A DNA stretch of 64,000 nt, from assembly GCA_963756895.1 (NCBI GenBank), contig CAVWPI010000011.1, positions 620,001-684,000 of the forward strand, read 5' to 3'. The notes under the pieces are model-generated. The model did no database searches, was not told where the DNA came from, and worked only from the letters and a program-made list of their open reading frames with translations. Shown here one piece after another: positions 1-8,585 of this stretch (within the stretch, counting starts at the first letter, position 1; every line of letters begins with the position of its first letter). The DNA comes from DASUAS01 sp963756895. Lineage in GTDB: Bacteria; Actinomycetota; Acidimicrobiia; IMCC26256; DASPTH01. The translations under genes and the position numbers were made by a program.

Positions 1-370
1 ACACGCCGGTCACCACACACGCGCTGGCATGCGCGGCGTCCGGCACCGCGGCGCCGTTGGCGTTGACCGAGGTGATGGTCACGGCGAACGGGTTGGGGTT
101 GTTCACCGTGAGCGCCAGGTTCGCCCCCGTGATGCCCGGGTACAGCGAGGCACTCGTCGTCGCCACACTCGTCGTGAGGTTCTGCGCCGAGGTCGCGGTG
201 GCGGTTCCCGAGCCTCCGCCGCCCACGGTCCAGGCCGCGAACGCAGCCGCGGCCCCGAGCGCCACCAACAGCGTCGCCACGAAGGCCCCGGCCCGCCGCC
301 GGCGGCGCCGCCGCTGCGCACGCGCCTGCTGACGCCCCAGTTCCCGCGCTGATTGTCCAGATCTTCCCAT
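1..370 (-). CDS. Membrane-anchored extracytoplasmic protein, 3' end cut by window edge
   Basis: About 123 residues are visible and the frame is open to base 1, so the C-terminus lies outside the window. The ATG at 370 is preceded by AAGGGG at good spacing. Residues 20-26 are seven consecutive arginines, followed by one hydrophobic segment at about 28-47 (AGAFVATLLVALGAAAAF). This is the layout of a signal anchor with the rest outside the cell. After a Gly/Ser stretch the chain is Thr/Ser-rich and then resembles an immunoglobulin-like beta domain (LTVNNPNPFAVTITSV). The function is unknown. A role in surface display or pilus-type assembly is possible but nothing here proves it. Confidence 0.6.
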   Translation of the reverse strand, partial: MGRSGQSARELGRQQARAQRRRRRRRAGAFVATLLVALGAAAAFAAWTVGGGGSGTATATSAQNLTTSVATTSASLYPGITGANLALTVNNPNPFAVTITSVNANGAAVPDAAHASACVVTGV

Positions 371-475
371 TCCGACCCCTTCGGCGGCTCCGCGCCCGGT
401 TGATCCGGACGTCTGGAGACTGGTCGGCGTGTGGAACGACCTTCTTAAGTCATCACTCGAAAAAGCTCATGCTGA

Positions 476-1111
476 TTAACGAGCGAGCAGACCCGTGTGG
501 TCGGGTGCCGCCATCATGCCGGCGACGGCGTCGACGAGGGTGGTGATGGCGAGGCGGTCGTCGAAGTCGCCACCGTCGGCCAGGATCGTCTCGTACTCCG
601 CCAGCGTTCTCACGACGGTGAAGAGCGCGTTCCGGTAGCGGAACTGGCGCACCGCCGGGTCGACGTCACCGAGCTCGTCGTCGATCCGTGACAGGACGAG
701 CGCGAGCGCGGATGCGTCCGGCTGCCCGAGGGGACCGGTGAACGCCTGGGCCGAGACGGTACCGAAGCTCCATTGCAGGAGGAAGCGGAAGTGGTACGAG
801 CGCAGCGCCTCCAGCTGGAGGAACGTCGGAACGACGAGCGCTTCGACCAGCGAGCGGAAGTCGCGGCCCCTCCCGGTGAGGTCGAGGGTGTGCAGGAGCT
901 CGGCCCGTCGCTCGTTCGCGTCCGCGAGGTGGCGGGTCGCGATCGCGTCCACCAGCGCCTGTCGAGAGCCGAAGTGGTACTGGATCGCCGAACGGTTCTG
1001 CTGGTTCGCAGCTCGACTCACCTCGATGAGCGAGACGCCGTTCAGGCCGCGTTCGGCGAAGAGCCGCTCGGCCGCATCCAGGATGGCGGCGCGGGTGTCC
1101 GATGCCGTCAT
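476..1111 (-). CDS. TetR-family transcriptional regulator
   Basis: 211 residues. The ATG at 1111 is chosen because GGAGGGGG lies just upstream; the frame stays open to 1210 but that extension has no ribosome site. The N-terminal TetR helix-turn-helix is clear: AAILDAAERLFAERG at about residues 7-21, then a recognition region ending in AIQYHFGSRQALVDAI. The C-terminal ligand-binding part is helical and unassigned. The gene is divergent from the amidohydrolase at 1280 across 168 bases, so it probably regulates itself and the amidohydrolase-crotonase unit. No convincing operator palindrome was found in that gap. The inducer is unknown. Confidence 0.88.
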   Translation of the reverse strand: MTASDTRAAILDAAERLFAERGLNGVSLIEVSRAANQQNRSAIQYHFGSRQALVDAIATRHLADANERRAELLHTLDLTGRGRDFRSLVEALVVPTFLQLEALRSYHFRFLLQWSFGTVSAQAFTGPLGQPDASALALVLSRIDDELGDVDPAVRQFRYRNALFTVVRTLAEYETILADGGDFDDRLAITTLVDAVAGMMAAPDHTGLLAR

Positions 1112-1279
1112 GCCCCCTCCGTCTCGCGGCGACCGTGCTTCACGATCGCACACATCCGACACGGCCGCTGGGACCCGTCCGTCAGCCGGTGGACTGCTTG
1201 CCTGGGTCAAGTAACGTCGTCAGCTGCGCCCGGTCCGGCCCGAGCCGCGATACTGGGGACCGACGAAGGAGTTGCCGTC

Positions 1280-2485
1280 ATGGACACACCGCGGATCATC
1301 TCGGTCGACGACCACGTGGTCGAGCCGCCGGACCTCTGGACCGAGCGCATCCCCGCCAAGTTCAAGGATCGCGCCCCCCGGGTCGAGCGTGACTCGGCGA
1401 AGTTCCACTTCGAGGGGGGCGTGTTCTCCTACGAGAAGGGCGTCGACGGCGGCGAGCCGTGCGACTGGTGGCTCTACGACGACCTGATCTACCCCTTCCC
1501 GAAGTTGTCCGCCGCGGTCGGCTTCTCCGAGCTCGACGTCACCCCCACGACCTTCGACGAGATCCGGCCCGGCTGCTGGATCCAGTCCGAGCGGCTGGCC
1601 GACATGGACGCCAACCACATGGACGCGTCGATCTGCTTCCCGAACACGCTGCCGCGGTTCTGTGGCCAGACGTTCCTCGAGCGCGACGACAAGGAGCTCG
1701 CGCTCCTGTGCGTGCAGGCGTACAACGACTGGATGATCGACGACTGGTGCGCCGGTGATGGCAAGGGTCGGCTGATCCCGCTCACCATGGTCCCGCTGTG
1801 GGACGTCGAGCTGGCCGCGGCCGAGGTGCGCCGATCCGCCGACCGGGGCAGCTTCGCGGTGACCTTCCCCGAGAACCCGTTCCCGCTCGGCCTACCGTCG
1901 ATCCACGACAAGGACCACCACTGGGAGCCGTTCTTCCAGGCCTGCCAGGACACCGAGACCACGATCTGCATGCACATCGGTTCGAGCTCGAAGATGCCGA
2001 GCACGTCACCGGACGCGCCGTTCATCGTGAGCTCCACCCTCACGTTCTCGAACGCCATGGGTTCGATGTGCGACTACATCTTCTCGGGCACGCTCGAGCG
2101 GTTCCCGACGCTGAAGATCGCGTACTCCGAGGGTCAGGTCGGGTGGATGCCCTACGTGATGGAGCGCGCCGACAAGCTCGCGGCCGAACGGTCCGACAAC
2201 AGCTTCGGCACGTCGTTGCCGCAGCCGCCGTCGAGCTACGTCTCGCGCATCTACGGGTGCATCTTCGACGACGAGGTCGGCCTCGCCAACCGCGACGTCA
2301 TCGGCATGGACCAGATCTGCTTCGAGACCGACTACCCGCACGCCGACTCCACGTTCCCGCACTCGAAGAAGGTCGTCGAGGACATCTGCACCCAGGCCGG
2401 CCTGAACGAAGAGGAGCGCTACAAGCTCCTCCGGGGCAACACGATCACCGCGTTCGGGTTGGAGCGCTTCGGCATCACCAAGTAG
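1280..2485 (+). CDS. Amidohydrolase, ACMSD/TIM-barrel type (amidohydrolase family 2)
   Basis: 401 residues, intact. GAAGGAG precedes the ATG. The N-terminal metal motif reads SVDDHVVEP, an HxH variant with Asp-His. A mid-barrel metal histidine sits in CMHIGSSS, and the late aspartate in FETDYPHADSTFPHS is the usual end-of-barrel signature. Family members are metal-dependent hydrolases or decarboxylases; actinobacterial catabolic islands carry many of unknown substrate. It is followed after 7 bases by the crotonase-like gene and then by a TetR gene, so the three likely form one transcript. Two other members of this family lie at 7475-8565 and 62018-63118. Confidence 0.88.
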   Translation: MDTPRIISVDDHVVEPPDLWTERIPAKFKDRAPRVERDSAKFHFEGGVFSYEKGVDGGEPCDWWLYDDLIYPFPKLSAAVGFSELDVTPTTFDEIRPGCWIQSERLADMDANHMDASICFPNTLPRFCGQTFLERDDKELALLCVQAYNDWMIDDWCAGDGKGRLIPLTMVPLWDVELAAAEVRRSADRGSFAVTFPENPFPLGLPSIHDKDHHWEPFFQACQDTETTICMHIGSSSKMPSTSPDAPFIVSSTLTFSNAMGSMCDYIFSGTLERFPTLKIAYSEGQVGWMPYVMERADKLAAERSDNSFGTSLPQPPSSYVSRIYGCIFDDEVGLANRDVIGMDQICFETDYPHADSTFPHSKKVVEDICTQAGLNEEERYKLLRGNTITAFGLERFGITK

Positions 2486-2492
2486 TCGACCC

Positions 2493-3245
2493 ATGGCTGA
2501 CGGGTTGCTGCTCGTCGACGACGCCGACGGTGTCCGCACGATCACGATCAACCGGCCCGAGGTCAAGAACGCGCTCACGGCCGCGATGCGCGCGGAGTTC
2601 TGCGCGCTGATCGAAGAGGCCGACGGCGACGACGCGACGCGCGCAGTCATCGTCACTGCGGTGGACCCGGTGTTCAGCGCAGGTGTCGACTTCAAGGAGG
2701 TCGCCGCGGGTTCAGGGACGGCATCGCCGTCGAACCGTGAGACGAACCCGGGCGCGACGCTCCGGGCCGTGACCACGCCGGTCGTCTGCGCGATCAACGG
2801 CGCTTGCGTCACCGGCGCGCTGGAGCTCGCGCTGAGCTGCACGTTCATCGTGGCGTCGGAGCGGGCCCGCTTCGCCGACACCCATGCCCGCCTCGGCGTG
2901 GTCGCGGCGTGGGGCCTCACCGCGTTGCTCCCGCAGTCGGTCGGCGTCCGCAAGGCGGCCGAGCTGTCGATCACCGGCAACTTCGTCGACGCCGCCGAGG
3001 CGCTGCGCCTCGGATTGGTCAACCACGTCGTGGCCCACGACGAGCTCCTGCCCTTCACCCGGGCACTGGTCGACGACATCGCCCCGACCGCCGCCGTGGG
3101 GCACGTCCTCGACCTCTACCGTCGTGGCGACGGCCTCCCGCTCGAACAGGCGTTGCGGCTCGAGACCGAGCACGCCGCGACCCAGCGGGTCGATCCGGCT
3201 GCGTTCGGCGCTGCCGGAGCGGCCGCGGCTCGGCGGAGGTCGTGA
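2493..3245 (+). CDS. Enoyl-CoA hydratase/isomerase (crotonase) family protein
   Basis: 250 residues, intact. The crotonase fold is shown by ITINRPEVKNAL near residue 20, the oxyanion-hole segment FSAGVDFKEV and the helix-2 region CAINGACVTGALELAL. In classical hydratases two glutamates catalyse water addition. The first position is occupied (ALELAL), but the second region reads ADTHARLGVVAAWG instead of the usual PE..lG..P, so the second glutamate appears missing. It may act as an isomerase, hydrolase or other crotonase reaction rather than a hydratase. Its stop overlaps the next TetR start by GTGA, so it is translationally coupled to the regulator. Confidence 0.85.
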   Translation: MADGLLLVDDADGVRTITINRPEVKNALTAAMRAEFCALIEEADGDDATRAVIVTAVDPVFSAGVDFKEVAAGSGTASPSNRETNPGATLRAVTTPVVCAINGACVTGALELALSCTFIVASERARFADTHARLGVVAAWGLTALLPQSVGVRKAAELSITGNFVDAAEALRLGLVNHVVAHDELLPFTRALVDDIAPTAAVGHVLDLYRRGDGLPLEQALRLETEHAATQRVDPAAFGAAGAAAARRRS

Positions 3246-3853
3246 GCGACGACTCGACGCGCGCCCGTGTCGTCGACGCCGCCATCGCCTGCATCCTCGA
3301 CGAGGGCTTCTACCGCGCCAGCTCCAACAAGATCGCCAAGCGCGCCGGGGTCACCTGGGGTGTCATCCAGTACCACTTCGGCACCCGCGAGGCGCTGTTG
3401 CTCGCGGTGCACGAGCGAGCGCTCGACGAGCTCGACCACGCGCTCACCGACGCGGTGATCACCGGCGACACGGTCGAGGCGCGGCTCGGGTGCTTCGTCG
3501 ACGCCCTGTGGTCGTACTACCGGCGACCGGAGTTCCTCGCGTACATGCAGATCGTGCTCAACCTCAGCCATGACCCGACCACCGCCGAATCCACCCGTGT
3601 TGCGCTCGAGACGTCACACGACCGGGTGGGCGAACGCCTTCCCGCGCTCGGACGCGCCGTGCTCGGGTCCGAGCCGTCCGACGCGCAGGTGCGCGACACC
3701 GCCCGCTTCCTCTACAACGTCGTGCGCGGCCTCGCGCTCGACCAGGAGCTGCTCGACGCCATGCCGGTCGAGCACTCCACCTCTGCCGAGTTCGATGAGC
3801 AGCGCGCTGTGCTCGTGCACGCCCTGGCCCGCGTCGTGAGGGACTCGCAATAG
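3242..3853 (+). CDS. TetR-family transcriptional regulator
   Basis: 203 residues from GTG at 3242, overlapping the crotonase stop by 4 bases. The TetR DNA-binding domain spans about residues 5-55: ARVVDAAIACILDEGFYRAS, then KIAKRAGVTWGVIQYHFGTR. The rest is an all-helical effector domain. The other TetR at 476-1111 points the opposite way, so this three-gene unit is flanked by two regulators. As the last gene it likely gives feedback control of the amidohydrolase-crotonase transcript. The ligand cannot be read from the sequence. Confidence 0.88.
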   Translation: MSDDSTRARVVDAAIACILDEGFYRASSNKIAKRAGVTWGVIQYHFGTREALLLAVHERALDELDHALTDAVITGDTVEARLGCFVDALWSYYRRPEFLAYMQIVLNLSHDPTTAESTRVALETSHDRVGERLPALGRAVLGSEPSDAQVRDTARFLYNVVRGLALDQELLDAMPVEHSTSAEFDEQRAVLVHALARVVRDSQ

Positions 3854-3855
3854 CG

Positions 3856-3885
3856 CGGCTCGTCGTTGGCTGCGACGGCGAGCCG
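3856..3885. terminator. Hairpin between convergent genes
   Basis: Just after the TetR stop the sequence folds as CGGCTC(GTCG)...(CGAC)ggcGAGCCG, a stem of about 10 pairs with a small bulge. It lies between the plus-strand TetR gene and the minus-strand membrane-protein stop at 3896, so it could terminate both transcripts. There is no T-run, which is common in high-GC actinobacteria. Confidence 0.5.
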
Positions 3886-3895
3886 GAGATGCCGG

Positions 3896-5272
3896 TCAGG
3901 TCGCGCCGACGAGCCGGTCGAGCCATCCGAGCCGGTCGTACACGACCAGCGCGACGAAGTTGAGCGCCACTGCGTATCCGATCGCCGCGATCCAGAGGCG
4001 CGACCGTGCTCGCTGCATCGCGTAGGCGAGCAGAAGCACGAGGACCGGGATGAAGTCCAGCGAGAACCGTTGCACGTTGATCTGGTACCAGCCGTTGTTG
4101 TAGTACGCGAGTTGTGCGACGACGCACACCGCCAGTCCGGCGGCCGCGACCCACAGCACGAGGCGGCGCGGCCGTGCAAGCACCGCATAGAACAGGAACG
4201 GACTCGCGAACGTCAGCGATGTGCCGAAGGGATCGCTCGCCGCAGTCTTGAGGTGTTCGACGCCTTCGTACTGCACGTGGAAGCCCTGGACGAAGAGGTA
4301 CGTGAAGTTGAACGGCACGTAGGCGAGGCTGAACAGCCCGTGGTGCTCGACCCGTTTCGAGAGGAAGAGGTCGGACTCCCGTATGTAGTCGTACCCGGTG
4401 TCCAAAGGTCCGGAGAATCGTGCGTCGTTGTAGACGCAGTACACGACCACTGCGAGCACCAGGGGAATCGCGACGAGTAGCAGCGCGCGCCACGGGAACG
4501 AACGTTCGCGTGGTCTCGTCGCGAGCAAGACGACGAGCAGAGGTGCCGCGCAGATGGTGAGCTGGCGCGAGAGGAACGCGAGCCCCAACAGGGCGCCGGC
4601 GGCCAGGGCGCGCCCGCGCAGCGCCTGGTCCAGCGCGCCGAGCAGGGCAGTGAACGCGACGATCAGCGACAGATACCAGACGCCGGAGCTCGACGTCGCG
4701 GCCATCCACGCGCCAGTGCCGAGCACCGCCCCGGCGGCCAAGAGGTTTGCGCTCGCGCCGCTGACGCCGACGCTGAGGCAGATTCGCCGGACGAACCACG
4801 CACTGAGCAACCACAACGCGAGGCCGACCAGGATCGCGATCTCGACCCGCTCGCCCAGCACGGCGACGAACGGGAGCACGACCAGCACCGGACCCGGTGG
4901 GAACGGGGAGAACCCCTCGCCGCGGTACACGGCGACATCGGCGAGATCCTTGGGGATCTCCAGCCGTCCGTCGAGGAACGCTTGCGCCTGGACGACGTGC
5001 ATGTTCTGCGCGGTCGTCGGCGAGCGCACTTCGTCGACGACCGTGATCAGCACGCCGACGGCGACGACACAGCAAGCGACCCACAGCAAGAAGCGCGAGC
5101 GTGCGGTCGCGATCGAGCTCGCCGCCGTGTCGGTCGGCGCTCGTGTCCCCGGCTCGAGATCCGCGCTCGCTCCGGCTCCCGCTGCCGGTCCCGCTTCCGT
5201 AGCACCTTGCTCGATCAAGCCCGGAACGTACTGCGCCGCGGCCGCCGAGTCGCGCATCCTCACGTCGCCCAT
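3896..5272 (-). CDS. Polytopic membrane protein, glycosyltransferase-C (ArnT/GT39)-like
   Basis: 458 residues from ATG 5272; ATG 5257 with GTGAGG upstream is an alternative. After a hydrophilic N-terminus of about 55 residues come about 9-11 hydrophobic helices, for example FLLWVACCVVAVGVLITVV and VLVVLPFVAVLG, with Arg-rich cytoplasmic loops. The loop after the first helix (QAFLDGRLEIPKDL) is typical of GT-C type mannosyl- or arabinosyltransferase-like proteins that use polyprenyl-phosphate sugars. No catalytic residue can be fixed by eye. The reading frame runs uninterrupted into the upstream phosphotransferase only because of a frame break near 5360, so the apparent 928-codon fusion is not real. 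Confidence 0.6.
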   Translation of the reverse strand: MGDVRMRDSAAAAQYVPGLIEQGATEAGPAAGAGASADLEPGTRAPTDTAASSIATARSRFLLWVACCVVAVGVLITVVDEVRSPTTAQNMHVVQAQAFLDGRLEIPKDLADVAVYRGEGFSPFPPGPVLVVLPFVAVLGERVEIAILVGLALWLLSAWFVRRICLSVGVSGASANLLAAGAVLGTGAWMAATSSSGVWYLSLIVAFTALLGALDQALRGRALAAGALLGLAFLSRQLTICAAPLLVVLLATRPRERSFPWRALLLVAIPLVLAVVVYCVYNDARFSGPLDTGYDYIRESDLFLSKRVEHHGLFSLAYVPFNFTYLFVQGFHVQYEGVEHLKTAASDPFGTSLTFASPFLFYAVLARPRRLVLWVAAAGLAVCVVAQLAYYNNGWYQINVQRFSLDFIPVLVLLLAYAMQRARSRLWIAAIGYAVALNFVALVVYDRLGWLDRLVGAT

Positions 5273-5333
5273 CGGGCGCACGACCGGCGGCCTTCGACGC
5301 CCAACGCGTCGGGCTGCGCGCGGGACTGCGACG

Positions 5334-6424
5334 TCAGAGCCCGGCGGCCTCGCGCAAGGCAGCGCGCGCGCCTCGAGGTCGTCGAGCGAGGCCTGCGCTC
5401 GTTCGAGGAAGTGATCGGCGAACACCCGTCGTGCCTCCGAGATGTCCGTGGGGAAGCGCACCACCTGGCAGGACGCGGTGACGTTGTACGCGGCGTGGAT
5501 GCGATGGGCGCGCCAGGCCTCGTCGAACGTGATCTCGGTGACGCCGGCCGCGCGCCGCAGCTCGAGGTAGAAGCGCAGCAGGTCGCGCTCGTGCGCCCGA
5601 CGGTCGTCGATCGACATCGCCATCGTCAACAGGTAGCTGATGTCCCGCATCGGCGTGTTGACGTTGATGATGCCCCAGTCGAGGAAGCCGACCCGTCCCT
5701 CGTCGAGGAAGAGGTTGCCGATGTGGGTGTCGCCGTGGATCACCGTGTGTGGCCCCTCGTGCCAGAGCCGCTGCAGCTCGTCGTGGTGGGCGATGTAGAT
5801 CTCGGCGATGTCGACGAAGGAGTCGGTCAGCCGGTCGCGGTGGTGGTCGATGCCCTCCCGCAACATCCCGGCGGCGTAGTCACTGGTCGGCCGGCTCACG
5901 TGCACCCAGGGTGCCTCGGCGGCGCGGCGCGCCGGATCGTCGAACCGGACGTGCAACGCCGCGAGGTCTTCGATCGCGCCGGCAGCCGAGTCGACCGGGA
6001 TCCCCCAGGTGCCGTCGGAGACGTCGCAGCCGGTGGTCACGAGGTCCTCGAGGAGGAGTGCGAAGTGGCCGTCGTCGTCGGTGCGGGCGACGTGGGCGGC
6101 GGGTACCCGCATCGCGACCGACGGGGCGAGCTGGGCGTAGAAGCGCGCTTCCCGGTGGCCCATGCCGGTGGCGATGATCTGCTGTCGCCGGTCGTCGTTC
6201 GGCGGCAGCTTGCAGAACATCGCGTCGGGCGCGACATCGAGGGCGTCGCCGGTGCGTGCGTAGGTCACGCGCAGGCGCGCGTGCGCATTCGTCACCTCGT
6301 TCCGTTCCACCACCTCGACCGAGTCGACCTCGGTTCCGGGGTGGCGTTCGGCAAGGGCGGCGGTGAGCCACTCGGGCGTGACGTCGTCAGCGGTGGTGGG
6401 CCATCCGAGCGCGTCCACGGTCAC
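5334..6424 (-). CDS. Aminoglycoside/choline phosphotransferase-family kinase, frame break near C-terminus
   Basis: About 363 residues. The GTG at 6424 overlaps the upstream stop (GTGA). The kinase-like fold is clear: VIHGDTHIGNLF carries the catalytic-loop His, Asp and Asn, and GFLDWGII carries the metal-binding Asp. Near 5360 a CGCGCGCG run breaks the frame. In the restored frame the protein ends ALREAAGL followed by TGA at 5334, a normal end for this group; as read it continues into the next gene. Relatives phosphorylate small hydroxyl compounds or act in CoA-linked catabolism. Given neighbours such as CaiB and thiolase, a catabolic substrate is likelier than an antibiotic. Confidence 0.78.
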
Positions 6425-6837
6425 ACCCGGCGCGAGCTCATCGCGCCCGCGGCGAGCGCGACGCACAGCGGTGAGTAGACGCGCCGGTCGAGGCGGCGGA
6501 AGCGGGTCGACGAACTGCCGGGCGACGCCAGGTCGGTGCGACCGGCAAACCCGAGCGCGGCGCGCGTCGCGAGCACCGTCGCCACGCCGGTGACGCCGAG
6601 CCGCTGAAGTCCGCGCGGGAGATGGGGGACGTCGGCGACCAGCGCGGTGGCGGCGATCAGCGCACCCGCGACCGCGAAGCACGCAGCTGGGGACGGGGTC
6701 GTCCGGCGCCCGATCACCGCGTCGTTCAATCCGTCACGATCGTGAAATGGGAACGTGGCGCCCCGACCCCAGGCCGCGTGGAGCACCGCCAGCGTTCCGA
6801 GCGCGCCTGCGGTCGCGGCGCGCGTGATCGCAGTCAT
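6421..6837 (-). CDS. DUF3995-like small membrane protein
   Basis: 138 residues. Four hydrophobic segments are visible: ATAGALGTLAVLHAAW near the N-terminus, ACFAVAGALIAATALVA, a central segment around VTGVATVLATRAALGF, and a C-terminal VALAAGAM. The N-terminal helix followed by a short loop with WGRGATFPF matches my memory of DUF3995 proteins. The ATG overlaps the upstream stop by ATGA and its own stop overlaps the kinase start by GTGA, so it is in the middle of a tightly coupled operon. The function is unknown. Confidence 0.6.
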   Translation of the reverse strand: MTAITRAATAGALGTLAVLHAAWGRGATFPFHDRDGLNDAVIGRRTTPSPAACFAVAGALIAATALVADVPHLPRGLQRLGVTGVATVLATRAALGFAGRTDLASPGSSSTRFRRLDRRVYSPLCVALAAGAMSSRRV

Positions 6838-7463
6838 CGCTCCGGCAGGCGCCGGTCGACCCACGTCGCGCCGGCGGCCACCGCCCAGAAGAAGAGTGTG
6901 ATGAGGATCCCGTTGAGGATCACCCGAACGTAGCCGTGGGCGGCGACGTCGGCGAAGGGGTACGGGTACCAGTCGCGCACGAGCGGGCCTCGTATGGCTG
7001 TGGCCACCATGTAGACGACCGGGAAGAGGATCGTCCAGCGGGCGATCCGCGACGACGTGAGGCCCCGCGGGCCGAAGAGCAGCCAGCCCGCCACCGCGAC
7101 GATCGGGACGACGGTGTGTTGGAGCTGATTCGCGATCTGTTCCCATGTGTCGAGGTCGAGGAGATGGCTCAGGGCGATGTGGAACACGACGAAGGTGACG
7201 GTGATCGCGACGAGCCCGATGAGGCGGAACACCGCGAAGACCGTCGACGTGCGGCGTGGGTTGATCGCCAACAGCAGGCACGTGATGCCCACGATCACGT
7301 TCGACTGGATCGTGAAGTACCAGAACACGTTGAACACGCGCGCGCCGGCGCTGTGGAAATGACCGCCCGTGTTGTCGGCGGCGTTGATGCAGGTGATGAT
7401 CAGCTCGACGACGACGAGGATGAACGTGGCCCCGAACCAGGGCCGGGCCCACGTGCGCGGCAT
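6834..7463 (-). CDS. Pr6Pr (FAR-17a/AIG1-like) family membrane protein
   Basis: 209 residues. Six hydrophobic helices are visible, beginning ATFILVVVELIITCI. The second helix ends with FWYFTIQSNVIVG, then come AVFRLIGLVAITVTFVVFHI, HTVVPIVAVAGWLLFG, WTILFPVVYMVATAIRG and VILNGILITLFFWAV. The FT(I)QSN and HTVVP motifs are typical of the FAR-17a/Pr6Pr group. Human relatives hydrolyse fatty-acid esters of hydroxy fatty acids with a Thr-His pair, and the Thr and His here (FTIQSN, QHTVVP) could be equivalent. It couples to the DUF3995 gene by ATGA. The bacterial substrate is unknown. Confidence 0.7.
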   Translation of the reverse strand: MPRTWARPWFGATFILVVVELIITCINAADNTGGHFHSAGARVFNVFWYFTIQSNVIVGITCLLLAINPRRTSTVFAVFRLIGLVAITVTFVVFHIALSHLLDLDTWEQIANQLQHTVVPIVAVAGWLLFGPRGLTSSRIARWTILFPVVYMVATAIRGPLVRDWYPYPFADVAAHGYVRVILNGILITLFFWAVAAGATWVDRRLPER

Positions 7464-7474
7464 GTGTTCGACGC

Positions 7475-8565
7475 TCAGGCGGGGACGGGTTGGAGCTGCG
7501 CGAGTTGGTCGAGGTCGAAGCCGAACACGCGGGCGGCGTTGCCGCTGACGATGGCGTCGAGGTCGGCCCGGCTGACGCCGTCGAACTGGTCCTCGTTCAC
7601 GGTCTGCGATTCGGGCCAGGTGCCTTCGGGGTGCGGGTAGTCGTTGCCCCACATCAGCGTCTCGATCCCGGTGGTCTCGCGGTTGTTGATCGCGACCGGG
7701 TCGTACATGAACGTCGCCGAGCACTGCCGACGGATGAGCTCGCTCGGGTGAGTGAGAGCTTCGGTTTGGCGTACATGCTGTGGTCGGCGTAGATGGCGTC
7801 GGCCTGGGTCATGATCCACGCCAACCACGACGCCCCCGTCTCGACCGTCACGATCTGCAGCCCGGGGAACCGGTCGAGCGCACCACCCGCGGCGAGGGTG
7901 AGGATGACCATCGGTCCGTCGAGCTGCGCGCCCATGAGGTAGTTGATGACGGCGCCGCCGGGCCCGCGCACCACTCGCGGTTCGTGGCCGGTACCGGAGT
8001 GGAACGTCAACGGCAGACCGAGGTCCTGGGCGACGGCCCAGAACGGGTCGTACGCACCGTCGTTGTACATGCGCGACGGCACCTGCGCGGGCAGGAACAG
8101 CGCACGGAACCCTGGTCGGCGACGACCTTGGCGTCGTCGATGGCGCCGTCGATGTCGAGCATCGACACCATCCCCACCGGCAACAACCGGTGGTCGTCGA
8201 ACACCTCGATCGCCCAGCTGTTGTACGCCCGGCACAACTGCCGCTGGAACTCGGCGTCGTCGGACAGCGTAACAGGCCTGCAGCGCGAACGTCGGGAAGA
8301 TCACCTCGGCGGACACGCCATCGCGCAGCTGGTCGCGGAAGCGGTCCTCGGCATCGAAGTCGCCGACCACCGCGACCTCGCGCTCCGACGCCGGCATCAA
8401 CTTGCGCGGACCGAGTCCCTCGATCAGCAGCGTGCGCCACTCACCCACCGTCTCGATGCGCGGCACCCGACCCCGGAACGCAGCGTCGACCCGCTCGCCG
8501 TAGATCTCGATCGGCTCGGTCACGTGCGAATCAGTCGAGATGTAGATCGCGTCGCGGTACGTCAT
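7475..8565 (-). CDS. Amidohydrolase family 2 protein, three frame breaks
   Basis: Rebuilt length is about 364 residues from ATG 8565 (MTYRDAIYISTDSHV). Conserved parts appear in three frames in order: the N-terminal DSH metal motif, a middle part with AYNSWAIEVFDDHRLLPVGM, then LTFHSGTGHEP with the barrel histidine, and finally METLMWGNDYPHPEGTWPE-type sequence carrying the last aspartate. Breaks lie near 8268, 8113 and 7750. The first is repaired by one GC dinucleotide (TACGCGCTG). Because every part is conserved and nothing else is missing, I treat it as a working gene with sequence errors. It lies between thiolase and Pr6Pr genes on one transcript. Confidence 0.78.
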
Positions 8566-8585
8566 GGGGTGCGACGTTAGGCCGG

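Noticed and set aside
1112..1279. TetR operator around CTTGcctgggtCAAG between the divergent TetR and amidohydrolase genes
   Set aside because: Only 4-base arms; too weak to call.
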